From positions 1 through 64,000 of the forward strand of contig NZ_JANJOU010000019.1 of the NCBI RefSeq assembly GCF_024594815.1: 64,000 nucleotides of DNA, read 5' to 3'. The notes below the pieces were generated by a model that was not told the DNA's origin, made no database searches, and worked only from the letters and a program-made list of their open reading frames with translations. The stretch comes from Roseomonas populi. Lineage in GTDB: Bacteria; Pseudomonadota; Alphaproteobacteria; Acetobacterales; Acetobacteraceae. How positions within the stretch are numbered: the stretch's first letter is position 1; each line of letters opens with the position of its first letter. The translations under genes were made by a program, and so were the position numbers. Of the stretch, positions 17,489 through 26,401 are shown in pieces.

Positions 17489-17527
17489 GGCGTTCAGGAA
17501 AGGCATTCCCCACAGAGGAAAACTCCC

Positions 17528-17776
17528 ATGCGCCTCCTCCTTCCCGCCGCCCTCCTTGCCGCCACCATGGCCGCCGCCCTCCCCGCCCAGGCCAGGGAAG
17601 GCGGCTGCGTGAAGGATGGCGCGGTCGGCGCGGTCGCCGGGCATTTCGTCGGCAGCGGCCACGCGGTCGCGGGCGCAGCGGTCGGCTGCGCCGTTGGCGT
17701 CCACCGTCGCCACGCGGCGGAGCGGCGGGAGCAACAGCAGCAGCAACAGAATCCCAGCCCCGGCAACCACGGCTGA
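17528..17776 (+). CDS. Small secreted glycine-zipper protein with Q-rich tail
   Basis: This 82-residue protein begins with a textbook signal peptide (RLLLPAALLAATMAAALPAQA, cleavage after AQA at about residue 22). The mature part has a Gly/Ala/Val zipper-like stretch (GAVGAVAGHFVGSGHAVAGA) with two cysteines that could form a disulfide. It ends in a run of six glutamines and a polar tail. The Gly-rich part may sit on or in a membrane, as in glycine-zipper proteins. Function is unknown. A strong hairpin ends the gene, so it is a single transcription unit. Confidence 0.65.
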   Translation: MRLLLPAALLAATMAAALPAQAREGGCVKDGAVGAVAGHFVGSGHAVAGAAVGCAVGVHRRHAAERREQQQQQQNPSPGNHG

Positions 17777-17783
17777 CGCGCCC

Positions 17784-17813
17784 GTCACGGGCCCCATGGA
17801 AGGGGCCCGTGAC
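17784..17813 (+). terminator. Perfect 12-bp hairpin terminator
   Basis: GTCACGGGCCCC at 17784-17795 pairs perfectly with 17802-17813 around a 6-base loop, 8 bases after the small secreted protein's stop. It lacks a downstream T-run. Confidence 0.6.
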
Positions 17814-17880
17814 AAGCCCGCCGCCCTGCGGCTTACTCCGCCCGCCCCGGCCACGCCCCGGCAAAGGAGGAACCCGCCCG

Positions 17881-18798
17881 ATGCAGCTCACCCCCAAGGT
17901 CCGCGAGATCCTCGGCTGGTACGAGAGCGACAATCCCGGCACCAAGGCCAACCTTTCCCGCATCCTGATGGAAGGGAAGCTCGGCGGCACCGGCCGCCTG
18001 GTGATCCTGCCGGTGGATCAGGGCTTCGAGCACGGCCCCGCCCGCTCCTTCGCCCCCAACCCCGCCGCCTACGACCCGCGCTACCACTTCGAGCTGGCGA
18101 TCGAGGCCGGGCTGAACGCCTATGCCGCCCCGCTCGGCATGATCGAGGCCGGGGCCGCCACCTATGCCGGCGCCATCCCGACCATCCTGAAGGTCAACAG
18201 CAGCAACTCCCTCTCCACCACCAAGGACCAGGCCGTGACCGGCACGGTGGCGGACGCGCTGCGCCTGGGCTGCTCCGCCATCGGCTTCACCATCTATCCC
18301 GGCAGCGAGTACCAGTTCGAGATGATGGAGGAGCTGCGCGAGCTGGCGGAGGAGGCGAAGGCCTCCGGCCTCGCCGTGGTGGTCTGGAGCTACCCGCGCG
18401 GTCCGAACCTGGACAAGACCGCCGAGACCGCGCTCGATATCTGCGCCTACGCCGCGCACATGGCCGCGCTGCTCGGCGCCCACATTATCAAGGTGAAGCC
18501 GCCCACCGAGGCCATCTCCCTCGATGCCGCCAAGAAGACCTACGAGAAGAGCCCCGTGCCCGACATCGGCACCCTCTCCGGCCGCATCGCGCACGTGGTC
18601 CAGGCCTGCTTCGGCGGCCGCCGCCTCGTCGTCTTCTCCGGCGGGGAGGCCGGGACGACAGATTCGATGCTGGACATGGCGCGCGGCATCCATGCGGGCG
18701 GCGGCAACGGCTCCATCATCGGCCGCAACACCTTCCAGCGCCCGAAGGCGGAGGCGCTGAAGCTGCTCTCCGACATCATCGGCATCTACAAGTCCTGA
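17881..18798 (+). CDS. fbaB: Class I fructose-bisphosphate aldolase (FbaB/DhnA type)
   Basis: This 305-residue TIM-barrel aldolase is of the DhnA/FbaB group, which uses a Schiff-base lysine. The expected segments are present: [20 protein letters not shown], then an [12 protein letters not shown] loop, [14 protein letters not shown], and [13 protein letters not shown] with the candidate Schiff-base Lys in the IIKVKPP strand. [12 protein letters not shown] and [14 protein letters not shown] form the phosphate site. It cleaves or forms fructose-1,6-bisphosphate in glycolysis/gluconeogenesis. It starts at ATG 17881 behind an AAGGAGG ribosome site. The FbaB group also includes aldolases for other sugars; the central-carbon role is the simplest reading. 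Confidence 0.9.
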   Translation: MQLTPKVREILGWYESDNPGTKANLSRILMEGKLGGTGRLVILPVDQGFEHGPARSFAPNPAAYDPRYHFELAIEAGLNAYAAPLGMIEAGAATYAGAIPTILKVNSSNSLSTTKDQAVTGTVADALRLGCSAIGFTIYPGSEYQFEMMEELRELAEEAKASGLAVVVWSYPRGPNLDKTAETALDICAYAAHMAALLGAHIIKVKPPTEAISLDAAKKTYEKSPVPDIGTLSGRIAHVVQACFGGRRLVVFSGGEAGTTDSMLDMARGIHAGGGNGSIIGRNTFQRPKAEALKLLSDIIGIYKS

Positions 18799-18856
18799 AA
18801 CGCCGCCGGGCGGGCCGCGCGCCCGCCCCGCGAAGCATGACCGGGTTCCCCAGCAC

Positions 18857-19513
18857 GTGCCCCATCCCGACGAGCCCCGTCGTCACGAACCAGGCGGCTG
18901 CCGCCTCTACCTCATCACCCCGCCGCGCATCGACCTCGCCACCTTCCCGGACAACCTCGCCCGCGCGCTGGACGCCGGCGACGTGGCCTGCCTCCAGCTC
19001 CGCCTGAAGGATGCGCCGGAGGATGAGGTCCGCCGCGCCATCGACGCGCTGCGCCCCGTGGCCCAGTCCCGCGACGTCGCCTTCCTGCTGAACGACAATG
19101 CCGAACTCGCCGCCCGCACGGGATGCGACGGCGCCCATCTCGGCCAGGAGGACGGCGACCACGAGAGGGCGCGGAGGCTGCTGAAGGCCGGCACGCTCGG
19201 CATCACCTGCCATGCCAGCCGGCACCTCGCCATGGAGGCGGGCGACATGGGCGCGGACTACGTCGCCTTCGGCGCCTTCTTCCCCACCACCACGAAGGAG
19301 GCGAAGCACAAGGCGGAGCCGGAGATCCTGGAGTGGTGGTCCTCCCTCTTTGAGATCCCCTGCGTCGCCATCGGCGGCATCACCGCGGAGAACTGCGCCC
19401 CGCTGGTGCGCGCGGGCGCCGATTTCCTCGCCGTGGTCGGGGCCGTGTGGAACCACCCCGAAGGCCCGGCCGCCGGCGTGCGCGCCATGAACGCCGCCAT
19501 CGCGGCGGCCTGA
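18857..19513 (+). CDS. thiE: Thiamine phosphate synthase family protein (ThiE-like)
   Basis: This 218-residue (beta/alpha)8 protein has the ThiE/TenI pattern: [55 protein letters not shown] and [39 protein letters not shown] and [20 protein letters not shown] follow. By family knowledge it joins the pyrimidine and thiazole phosphates to make thiamine phosphate. The phosphate-binding GGIT and the NDN metal site are present. No other thiamine gene is adjacent, and TenI regulators share the fold, but the intact active-site motifs favour an enzyme. GTG start at 18857. Confidence 0.88.
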   Translation: MPHPDEPRRHEPGGCRLYLITPPRIDLATFPDNLARALDAGDVACLQLRLKDAPEDEVRRAIDALRPVAQSRDVAFLLNDNAELAARTGCDGAHLGQEDGDHERARRLLKAGTLGITCHASRHLAMEAGDMGADYVAFGAFFPTTTKEAKHKAEPEILEWWSSLFEIPCVAIGGITAENCAPLVRAGADFLAVVGAVWNHPEGPAAGVRAMNAAIAAA

Positions 19514-19522
19514 AACGCGAAA

Positions 19523-19550
19523 GGCCGCGCCCCCACCGGGAGGCGCGGCC
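19523..19550. terminator. Bidirectional hairpin between convergent genes
   Basis: Twelve paired positions with one mismatch (19523-19534 with 19539-19550) lie between the convergent thiE-like and small secreted genes. On the minus strand the stem is followed by TTTCGCGTTTC. Confidence 0.6.
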
Positions 19551-19574
19551 CACGGGCCGGGATGTGGCCGGCGA

Positions 19575-19847
19575 TCAGCGGACGATCGAAACGCCCGGGT
19601 TCCGCGTGCCCATCGGGGTGATGGAGCCGGCCGGCGCCGTCTGCTGCGGCATCGGGGCCGGGGCGCCGGGCGCGCCCTCCAGGACCATGCCGCCGCCGTT
19701 ATAGGCGCGGTCCGAATCCGCCGTGCGTCCGCCGCGGTCGATCGGCGGGCCGGGGGAGCGGCCGGTGCTGCTGCGGCCATCATACATGTTGGCCATCGCC
19801 GGAACGGCGAAGAGCGCAGCGGCAGCCGCGAGGGCGAGAACGCGCAT
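19575..19847 (-). CDS. Small secreted protein, unknown
   Basis: This 90-residue protein has a signal peptide (MRVLALAAAAALFAVPAMA) cleaved near residue 19, then a Gly/Pro/Ser/Arg-rich mature part with no cysteines. An excellent ribosome site (GGAGGTG) precedes the ATG at 19847, which supports expression. No family is recognised. It is convergent with the thiE-like gene and divergent from the FkbM methyltransferase. Confidence 0.65.
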   Translation of the reverse strand: MRVLALAAAAALFAVPAMANMYDGRSSTGRSPGPPIDRGGRTADSDRAYNGGGMVLEGAPGAPAPMPQQTAPAGSITPMGTRNPGVSIVR

Positions 19848-19930
19848 TGTGCACCTCCGTACTTGTCCCCGCTGAACGTCACCCCTTCCCCCGGGTTGCA
19901 CCGCGGCACGGGCCCGGCGATGACCCGTCC

Positions 19931-20635
19931 ATGGACGAGCTGACCTTCCTCACCGCCTTGCACCGCCCGGGCACGCTGGTGGATGTGGGCGCGCACCAGG
20001 GCCTGCTCTCCCTGCCCCTGGCCGCCCTGCCCGGCGCCCGGGTGATCGCCTTCGAGCCCCTGGCCGAGGCCCGCGCGGTGCTGGAAACGCGCGCGCCAGG
20101 AATCACGATCCGCCCGGAGGCGCTGGGCGATGCACCGGGAACGCTGGACCTCTCCATCCCCGTTCTGGACGGCGCGCCGCAATGGGAATGGGCCAGCACC
20201 GCCAAGAGCTACCAGGCGCATGAGGGGCCACACCTGGTGGTGCGGCGAAGCCCTGTCCCCGTCATCACCCTGGACAGCCTGGCCCTGCCCGACGTGACAG
20301 CGATCAAGATCGACGCGGAGGGCGCGGAATACGCCGTGCTACGCGGCGCGCGGGCCACCCTCGCCCGCTGCCGCCCCTTGCTGACCCTGGAACTGGAGGA
20401 GCGCCACGCGGAGGGCTGCACCTGGGCCGTCCCCGCCTTCCTCGACGCGCTGGGCTACGAAACCTGCTTCGCCCACGAGGGACGCTGGCACCCCATGGCC
20501 GCCCTGCACCGCCCGACGATGCAGCGCGCCAGCCCGGACCCCGCCGTGTTCGCGGCCTCGGACCCCTACATCTTCAACTTCTATGCCTGGCCGGCGGAGC
20601 GCGCGGTGGAAGCCCGCGCGCTCCTGCCGGGATAG
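19931..20635 (+). CDS. FkbM-family methyltransferase
   Basis: This 234-residue SAM-dependent methyltransferase has motif I at residues 16-24 (TLVDVGAHQGLLS). The acidic ribose-binding residue lies in RVIAFEPLAEAR, and the FkbM-typical DVTAIKIDAEGAEYAVLRGA follows in the second half. FkbM enzymes O-methylate sugars, polyketides or glycans; the substrate is unknown. The ending YIFNFYAWPAER resembles the family's aromatic C-terminus. No glycan gene cluster is nearby, so it appears as a singleton. Confidence 0.82.
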   Translation: MDELTFLTALHRPGTLVDVGAHQGLLSLPLAALPGARVIAFEPLAEARAVLETRAPGITIRPEALGDAPGTLDLSIPVLDGAPQWEWASTAKSYQAHEGPHLVVRRSPVPVITLDSLALPDVTAIKIDAEGAEYAVLRGARATLARCRPLLTLELEERHAEGCTWAVPAFLDALGYETCFAHEGRWHPMAALHRPTMQRASPDPAVFAASDPYIFNFYAWPAERAVEARALLPG

Positions 20636-20639
20636 CGGA

Positions 20640-21791
20640 TCAGCCGGGCTGCTGCCCGCCCAGCTCGCCGGACTGCACCAGCCGGTTCGCCTCCTCCGCC
20701 TGCGAGTCCAGCGACTGCCGCAGGCCGGAGGCCAGCCCCAGCCGGTGCGCCAGCGCATCCAGATAGGCCCGCTCCGCCGCCGTATCCGGCTCCGCCACAA
20801 GGCGGGAGACCATGTAGATCTCGGATTTCTGCGCGTCCGTCCGCGCCATCGCCGCGATGGCGCCCGGATCGACGGGCGCGTCCAGCGCCTGGAACACGAA
20901 GCCCTTGGCGTCCGCGTCCAGCCCCAGCCGCTCCACCTCGTCGAAGATCCGGTTGCGCTCCGAATCGTCCAGGTGCCCGTCCGCCTTCGCCGCGGAGATC
21001 ATCGCGCGGATGAGCGAGAGGCCGAAGGGGTTCCCATCCGCCGCCGGCGCATCGTCGCGCGCAAACTCGGCGGGCGGCGGCACGGCAGCCGCCCCACGCC
21101 CCGGCGCCGCGCCGGACCAGGGCCCGGATGAAGGGACCGAGGCGGGCGCGGGGGCCGGCGCCTGTCCGGCGCCGCCCTGGTTCTGCGAATCCTGCCACTG
21201 CTTCCAGGCGCGGTAGGCCAGCGTGCCGAGCACGGCCATGCCGCCCATCCGCAGCAGCCCGCCCCCGCCCCCGCGCCGGCCGCCGCCGAGCACGGAGCCG
21301 AGCAGACCGCCCGCCGCCGCCGTGCCCATGGCCCCGCCGAGCATGCCGCCCAATCCACCGCCCAGGCCACCCCCCGTGCCGCTCCCCGCGCTCCCGCCGA
21401 GGCTGCCGATCGGCCCGCGGAAGAACCCGCCGCCCGCGCGGTCGCTGTCCTGGTCGCCGGAGCGGCCGGGCGTCGCCATCGCGCCGCCGGTGTCCCGCTC
21501 GTTCCCCAGCGTCCCGATCGGGCCGCCGAAGAAGCCGCCCCCGCCGCGCGAGCCGCCCTCGTTCCCCAGGCTGCCGATCGGGCCGCCGAACATCCCGCCG
21601 CCGCGCGAGCCGCCCTGGTCCCCAAGGCTGCCGATCCCGCCGCCGAGCAGCCCGCCCAGCACGTCGCGCAGCGATCCGCCACCGCTGCCGCCCAGGCTGC
21701 CGATCCCGCCCTGAGGCCGGGAATCGGTCCAGCGTCCGCCACCGGAGTTCCCGCCGAGGAATCCGTCCAGCAGCCCTTTCGTGTCGAACAT
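20640..21791 (-). CDS. TerB/DUF533-family protein with an expanded Gly-rich repeat region
   Basis: This 383-residue protein ends (about residues 235-380) in a helical TerB-like/DUF533 domain (FGLSLIRAMISAAKADGHLD, DEVERLGLDADAKGF, SEIYMVSRLVAEPDTAAERA), as in YebE-type inner-membrane proteins. Before it is a single hydrophobic stretch near 155-195. The first 150 residues are a glycine-rich array with five copies of IGSLG or IGTLG at residues 30, 53, 72, 92 and 128. The central three have a spacing of about 20 and share a GGSRGGG(F)FGGP pattern. The Gly array is much longer than the usual linker of the family. A tellurite link is by domain name only. Confidence 0.8.
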   Translation of the reverse strand: MFDTKGLLDGFLGGNSGGGRWTDSRPQGGIGSLGGSGGGSLRDVLGGLLGGGIGSLGDQGGSRGGGMFGGPIGSLGNEGGSRGGGGFFGGPIGTLGNERDTGGAMATPGRSGDQDSDRAGGGFFRGPIGSLGGSAGSGTGGGLGGGLGGMLGGAMGTAAAGGLLGSVLGGGRRGGGGGLLRMGGMAVLGTLAYRAWKQWQDSQNQGGAGQAPAPAPASVPSSGPWSGAAPGRGAAAVPPPAEFARDDAPAADGNPFGLSLIRAMISAAKADGHLDDSERNRIFDEVERLGLDADAKGFVFQALDAPVDPGAIAAMARTDAQKSEIYMVSRLVAEPDTAAERAYLDALAHRLGLASGLRQSLDSQAEEANRLVQSGELGGQQPG

Positions 21792-21851
21792 GCGCGCCTC
21801 TCCCGATTGAGCCCAGGGAACGCAGCAGGCGGCCCTTCGATGCGGCCCGCC

Positions 21852-23075
21852 TCAGCGCGCCATGCCTGCCCAGGCCGCTCCCGCCCCGCCCGGCGGGTCC
21901 CAGAGCCCGTCCTCCGCCTGCCTCAGCAGGGCCCCGAAATCAGCCGCGCCCCCCGGCCCGTCCGCCACGGCCACGCGCAGCTTCAGCCCGGGCTCCTGGC
22001 CGAAGGGATCCGCCGGCCCCATGCGCTCCGGGATCAGCCGCGGCAGGTCCTCGGCCAGCCGCCGCGCCGCCGCGGGCGGGATGCCCTCCAGCAGCAGCGC
22101 GAAGCCCCGCGCCCCGTGGCGGAACACCAGGTCATCCACCCGCAGCGCCCCGGCCAGCGCCTGCGCCATCTCCCGCAAAGGCGCGGCCGGCCCTGGCGCG
22201 GCCACCTGCACCAGCAGCAGCCCGAATCCCCGGCCGCGGCGCCGCGCCCGCTGGAACCGCTCCGCCCCGAGCGCCGCCAGATGGCGGGAGGCCAGCGCGC
22301 CCGTCACCTCGTCCCGCTCCAGCGCCCTCTCCGCCATCGCCTCGCGCCGGTAGGTCAACAGGTCGAAGAGGTCGCCCAGCCGCCGCCGCGCCCCGGCGTC
22401 GCCCCGCGTCTCGAAGTACCGGAAATAGCCGGCCAGCAGCGCGCCATAGACAAGCGCCGCCCCCATCTTCGCCGCCCAGCCGCCCAGGAGCGCAGCCGGC
22501 GGCACCCCCGCCACCATCCGCAGCACCCCGAAGAAGGCCAGCTGGTCGAAGGTCAGCACCACCGCCAGGCAGAAGATGACCCGCGCAGCGTGCTGCCGCC
22601 CGAACAGGGAAGCCGTGCCCTCGTAGAGCAGCACGACCATGAGGCTGTCCACGAAGAGCAGAAGCGTGCCCCAGATCATCAGCACGCCCATCTGATCGAC
22701 GAAGCCCAGGTCCGGCGCCATCGCGCCCAGCGCCACGGGCGCGTGAAAGCGCAGGATCAGGCAGCTTGCGACGACGAGCAGGTTGCCGATCAGCAGCCCG
22801 TACACGGGCTGCCGCACCGTCTCCGCGTCCTCCTTCACGTAGAGCAGCAGCACCATCGCCAGCTTGCCGGAGAACAGCACCACGGAGCCGGGCGAGATCA
22901 GCCCGAAGGGCAGCTCGATGAAGAACACCGCCGCCAGATAGGTCTCCAGGAAGTGCATAACCCCGAGCGCGCAGACGAAGACGCCCGTGCCAAGCGCCCC
23001 CCGCGCGCGGAACAGCACCGCCATGACGCCGAAATACAGGACGGCCTGCAGCAGCAGCAGCGAAACACCGCTCAC
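21852..23075 (-). CDS. Multi-span membrane protein with degenerate GGDEF-like domain
   Basis: This 407-residue protein has about seven membrane helices in the first 225 residues (for example VSLLLLQAVLYFGVMAVLF). A loop (YVKEDAETVRQPVYGLLIGN) is reminiscent of VUT/YhhQ-type transporters. The C-terminal 170 residues follow a diguanylate-cyclase layout: DEVTGALASRHL resembles the start of a GGDEF domain, and RVDDLVFRHGARGFALLLEG takes the place of the GG[DE]EF hairpin. The signature itself is absent (HGARGF), so cyclase activity is unlikely. It may be a binding or sensory pseudo-cyclase. It starts with GTG at 23075. Confidence 0.65.
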   Translation of the reverse strand: MSGVSLLLLQAVLYFGVMAVLFRARGALGTGVFVCALGVMHFLETYLAAVFFIELPFGLISPGSVVLFSGKLAMVLLLYVKEDAETVRQPVYGLLIGNLLVVASCLILRFHAPVALGAMAPDLGFVDQMGVLMIWGTLLLFVDSLMVVLLYEGTASLFGRQHAARVIFCLAVVLTFDQLAFFGVLRMVAGVPPAALLGGWAAKMGAALVYGALLAGYFRYFETRGDAGARRRLGDLFDLLTYRREAMAERALERDEVTGALASRHLAALGAERFQRARRRGRGFGLLLVQVAAPGPAAPLREMAQALAGALRVDDLVFRHGARGFALLLEGIPPAAARRLAEDLPRLIPERMGPADPFGQEPGLKLRVAVADGPGGAADFGALLRQAEDGLWDPPGGAGAAWAGMAR

Positions 23076-23193
23076 CGTCCGTAAGCCCCGCGCGAGGGTA
23101 TCATACGCCCATCCCGTCCTGCCCCTCGCAGGATGGGGGAATGTCGTTAAAGATCAACCTTCGGTTGTCTTTATGAAGCAGAACGCACTTTCT

Positions 23194-24252
23194 TTAGGGC
23201 GCCCGGATGTAAGGCCAGCCTCCCAGCCACCGCACCCCGCCCAGGTCCGGCACCCCGGCCGCCAGCATCGCCAAGCGGTCGAAGCCCATCGCAATTCCCG
23301 CTACCGGCGGCATGCCCTGGCGCAGCGCCGCCAGGAAGTCCTCGTCCACGCCCCAGGCGGCGCCGTACAGCGCCTCCCGCTCCGCGACGTCCCGGGCAAA
23401 CCGCACGGCCTGCTCCTCCGGGTCCAGCAACTCGTCGAAAGCGTTGCCCAGCTCCAGCCCCGCCGCGAAGACCTCGAAGCGCAGCGCGGCCCGCGGGTCG
23501 GCCGGATTCCGCCGCGCCAGCGCCGCCTGCGGCGCCGGCCAGTGCGTCAGGAAGGTTCCGCGCTCCCGCCCGAGGGCCGGCTCCACATGCTCCAGCATCA
23601 GCCGGAAGAACAGGTCCTCCCATCCCAGCCCTTCCGGCACGGAAAGCCCCGCCGCCCGCGCCGATGCGGCCAGCGCGGCCGCATCCCCCTCCGCCGTCTC
23701 AGGATCGACGGACGCCAGCACATCCACCCCCACCCGCGCGAAGGCCTCCGCCACCGTCACCCGCTCGAAAGGTAGGGAAAGGTCGGTCTCCACCCCCGCA
23801 TGGGTCACGCGGGCTGGCAGCACGGCGCGCAGATACGCCTCCACCGCGTCCATAAGCCCCTCCAGCCCGGCGCCGAGGAGATAGACCTCCAGCATCGTGA
23901 ACTCCGGCGCGTGGCGGGGCGAGACCTCACCGTTCCGCCACACCCGCGCCAGCTCGAAGCAACTGCCCGCGCCCCCTACCAGCAGCCGCTTGATGGACAG
24001 CTCCGGCGAGGTGCGGAGCCACAGCTCCCGCCCCTCCCCGCGCCCGAGATGCGGCTCGAATCGGCTGCGGAATCCGTGCAGGTGCACCTCCATCCCCGGC
24101 ACGGGCACGAGGCAGGGCGTCTCCACCTCCGCGCAGCCCCGCGCCTCCCAGAAGCCGCGCGTTTCACGCACCAGTGCCGCCCGCCGCCGCAGCGCTGGCA
24201 GCCGCGCCGCCAGGGCCTCCGGATGCCATGGGGGAAGAGGGTCATGCGCCAC
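23194..24252 (-). CDS. epmA: EpmA, EF-P beta-lysine ligase (GenX/PoxA)
   Basis: This 352-residue class II lysyl-tRNA-synthetase paralogue lacks the tRNA anticodon domain. Motif 2 and 3 regions are visible (ELWLRTSPELSIKRLLVGG, CFELARVWRNGEVSPRHAPE, EFTMLEVYLLG, PVAGIAMGFDRLAMLAAG). EpmA activates (R)-beta-lysine and attaches it to a lysine of elongation factor P. GTG at 24252 is the natural start; longer forms would run into the divergent epmB gene. Together with epmB it forms a divergent pair with 67 bases between, probably with shared promoters. Confidence 0.92.
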   Translation of the reverse strand: MAHDPLPPWHPEALAARLPALRRRAALVRETRGFWEARGCAEVETPCLVPVPGMEVHLHGFRSRFEPHLGRGEGRELWLRTSPELSIKRLLVGGAGSCFELARVWRNGEVSPRHAPEFTMLEVYLLGAGLEGLMDAVEAYLRAVLPARVTHAGVETDLSLPFERVTVAEAFARVGVDVLASVDPETAEGDAAALAASARAAGLSVPEGLGWEDLFFRLMLEHVEPALGRERGTFLTHWPAPQAALARRNPADPRAALRFEVFAAGLELGNAFDELLDPEEQAVRFARDVAEREALYGAAWGVDEDFLAALRQGMPPVAGIAMGFDRLAMLAAGVPDLGGVRWLGGWPYIRAP

Positions 24253-24319
24253 GCTCGGGCCTCCGTTCCGCAAGGCGTCCCGTGACACAACCGCCCGCTC
24301 CGGGCTACCAGCCCCGGCC

Positions 24320-25402
24320 ATGCCCGACGGCTTCCCCCTGAACCACCCCCTGCGCGACATCCCGGCCCGCCCCTTGCGCGACGCCGACGCCCTCGCCACG
24401 GCCGGCCTCGTCCCGCCCGAGACCCTGCCGGAGCTGCGCCGGGTCGCGGCGCGCTACGCCGTCTCCGTCACCCCCGCCATGGCCGCGCTGATCGACCCGG
24501 CCGACCCGGCCGACCCCATCGCCGCCCAGTACATCCCCACCCCGGCCGAGCTGGAGACCTCCCCGCTCGAGCTGGAGGACCCGATTGCCGACCACCCCCA
24601 CTCCCCGGTGAAGGGCGTGGTCCACCGCTACCCCGACCGCGCGTTGCTGAAGCCCCTGCTGGCCTGCCCGGTCTATTGCCGCTTCTGCTTCCGCCGCGAA
24701 CAGGTCGGCCCCTCCGGCGGCGTGCTGAGCGAGGCGGAGCTGGACGCGGCCCTGGACTGGTTCGCCGCCCACCCGCAGGTGAAGGAAGCCATCCTCACGG
24801 GCGGCGACCCGCTGATGCTCTCACCCCGCCGGCTGGGCCACATTGTCCGCCGCCTCTCGGCCATGCCGCATATCGGCATCATCCGCCTGCACACCCGCGT
24901 TCCCGTGGCCGACCCCGCGCGCGTGAACGAGGCATTGGCCGAGGCGCTGGACACGGAAACCGCCCTCTTCCTCTGCCTCCATGCGAACCACGCGCGCGAG
25001 TTCACCGGGGAAGCCCGCGCCGCCCTGCGCCGCCTGTCCCGCGCAGGTGTCGCGCTGCTCGGCCAGGCCGTGCTGCTGCGCGGAGTGAACGACACGGCGG
25101 AGAGCCTGGAAGCCCTGCTCCGCACCATGCTGGAGCACCGGGTGAAGCCCTACTACCTGCACCAGCTGGACCGCGCCCCGGGCACCGCCCGCTTCGAGGT
25201 GCCGATCGCCGAGGGCCGCGCCCTGCTGCAATCCCTCCGTGGCCGCGTCACCGGCCTCGCCTGGCCCACCTACGCGCTGGACCTGCCGCAGGGCCAGGGC
25301 AAGGCGCCCATCGGGCCGGACTTCGCGGAGCGTGTGGAGGGCGGCTGGAAGGTTCGCGGCCCGCTCGGCGGAGGCCACTTCCAGGCGGACGGGGCGGACT
25401 GA
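24320..25402 (+). CDS. epmB: EpmB, EF-P lysine 2,3-aminomutase
   Basis: This 360-residue radical-SAM enzyme converts (S)-lysine to (R)-beta-lysine for EF-P modification. The Fe-S cluster motif is CPVYCRFCFRR at residues 116-126 (Cys116, 120, 123). ILTGGDPLMLSPRRL and the IIRLHTRVPVADPARV strand follow. A conserved VKPYYLHQLDRAPGTARF lies near the PLP site. The length is close to that of E. coli EpmB and shorter than clostridial aminomutases. Pairing with divergent epmA and nearby efp supports the EF-P role over catabolic lysine aminomutase. Confidence 0.92.
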   Translation: MPDGFPLNHPLRDIPARPLRDADALATAGLVPPETLPELRRVAARYAVSVTPAMAALIDPADPADPIAAQYIPTPAELETSPLELEDPIADHPHSPVKGVVHRYPDRALLKPLLACPVYCRFCFRREQVGPSGGVLSEAELDAALDWFAAHPQVKEAILTGGDPLMLSPRRLGHIVRRLSAMPHIGIIRLHTRVPVADPARVNEALAEALDTETALFLCLHANHAREFTGEARAALRRLSRAGVALLGQAVLLRGVNDTAESLEALLRTMLEHRVKPYYLHQLDRAPGTARFEVPIAEGRALLQSLRGRVTGLAWPTYALDLPQGQGKAPIGPDFAERVEGGWKVRGPLGGGHFQADGAD

Positions 25403-25489
25403 AACACCGCCGAAGCCCCTGGCCAGGCCGCGCTTCGGGCAAGCCCGGCAGGGCGGCTCACCGAGGAACCGGCCCGCGGCCATCCGGCG

Positions 25490-26290
25490 TCAGGGAACGG
25501 TGTAGTCCGAGCACTCGGGCAGGGCCGTGTCGGGGCGGTAGGCGGCAGCCGCGGCATTGAAGCGGAAGCGGCGCGTGAAGCTGCACGCCGGGTCGCGGTG
25601 CCGCACCAGATCACCCGGCCTGAGCGGCGGCATTCGCGTCGAATCCGCGGACCGCGAGACTCCGCGCGGAAAGGTCCATGCCTCGGTCGTGTAGGTCAGG
25701 ATCGGGAGGCTCGCCGCGGCGCCGGGTGCCAGCCCGATCCGGGCGGAGAAGCCGTATTCGTCGTGGCAAGCGCCCCGGCGCCTTTGCATGTCTCTCTCGC
25801 TGAAGCAGGCCCTGATCATCAGGGAGCCCTGCAGCGGCACGCTCAGCGAAGGCTCGGCGGCCACAGTCCCGTCGGATGACACGTGGAAGATGCGAAGCTC
25901 CGTCGCGCTTCCGCCGCCACCGGAATAGGAGGTGCCCGTCCGGACCTGGACCCCGGCCAGGAAGCCACCGTCCCTCAACGTCACCAGGGCGGGCCAGACC
26001 GCGTACGACTCCTCGGTCGAAGGCTCCTCCGCCGGCGGAGGCGGCGCTGCCCTCACGGCACCACCGGCGGAAACCACTGGCCGCACGGCGCCGCCTTCGT
26101 CGGGCTCGTCCAGGAGGACGCACCAGCGCCGGTTGCGCGTGCAAGACCCGGCCTGGCCGGCGCCGCGCGGGACCAAAGGGAGAAGTTGGTCACCTCCGTG
26201 GCCACCAGTCGCGGCCGCGGCCTGCCCTCCGGCAACGACTTCAGCCGCCAGCAGCGCGAGGACGAGAACGCCGGGCATCATCAGATTCAT
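25490..26290 (-). CDS. Secreted protein of unknown family
   Basis: This 266-residue protein has an N-terminal signal peptide (VLVLALLAAEVVAGGQAAAA). Mature residues include four well-separated cysteines (SCTRNRRWCVLL near residue 50; IRACFSER; GACHDEYGF; PACSFTRRF and ECSDY near the end) that could form disulfides. The core between about residues 95 and 230 looks like a beta-rich domain with conserved-looking aromatic and acidic residues (ESYAVWPALVTLRDGGFLAG, ATELRIFHVSSDGTV). I do not recognise the family. It is convergent with epmB and downstream of Mn catalase but separated from it by a strong terminator. Confidence 0.6.
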   Translation of the reverse strand: MNLMMPGVLVLALLAAEVVAGGQAAAATGGHGGDQLLPLVPRGAGQAGSCTRNRRWCVLLDEPDEGGAVRPVVSAGGAVRAAPPPPAEEPSTEESYAVWPALVTLRDGGFLAGVQVRTGTSYSGGGGSATELRIFHVSSDGTVAAEPSLSVPLQGSLMIRACFSERDMQRRRGACHDEYGFSARIGLAPGAAASLPILTYTTEAWTFPRGVSRSADSTRMPPLRPGDLVRHRDPACSFTRRFRFNAAAAAYRPDTALPECSDYTVP

Positions 26291-26401
26291 CCTTCCCGAC
26301 TACCGCCTCCGGGGCGCGTCGGCCAACCACCTCTCCCGGGAAACGGCTCTCCACCTCGCGCAGCGGTCCTGCCGGCCCCATTAGAGGTCCGGCCACGAAG
26401 A

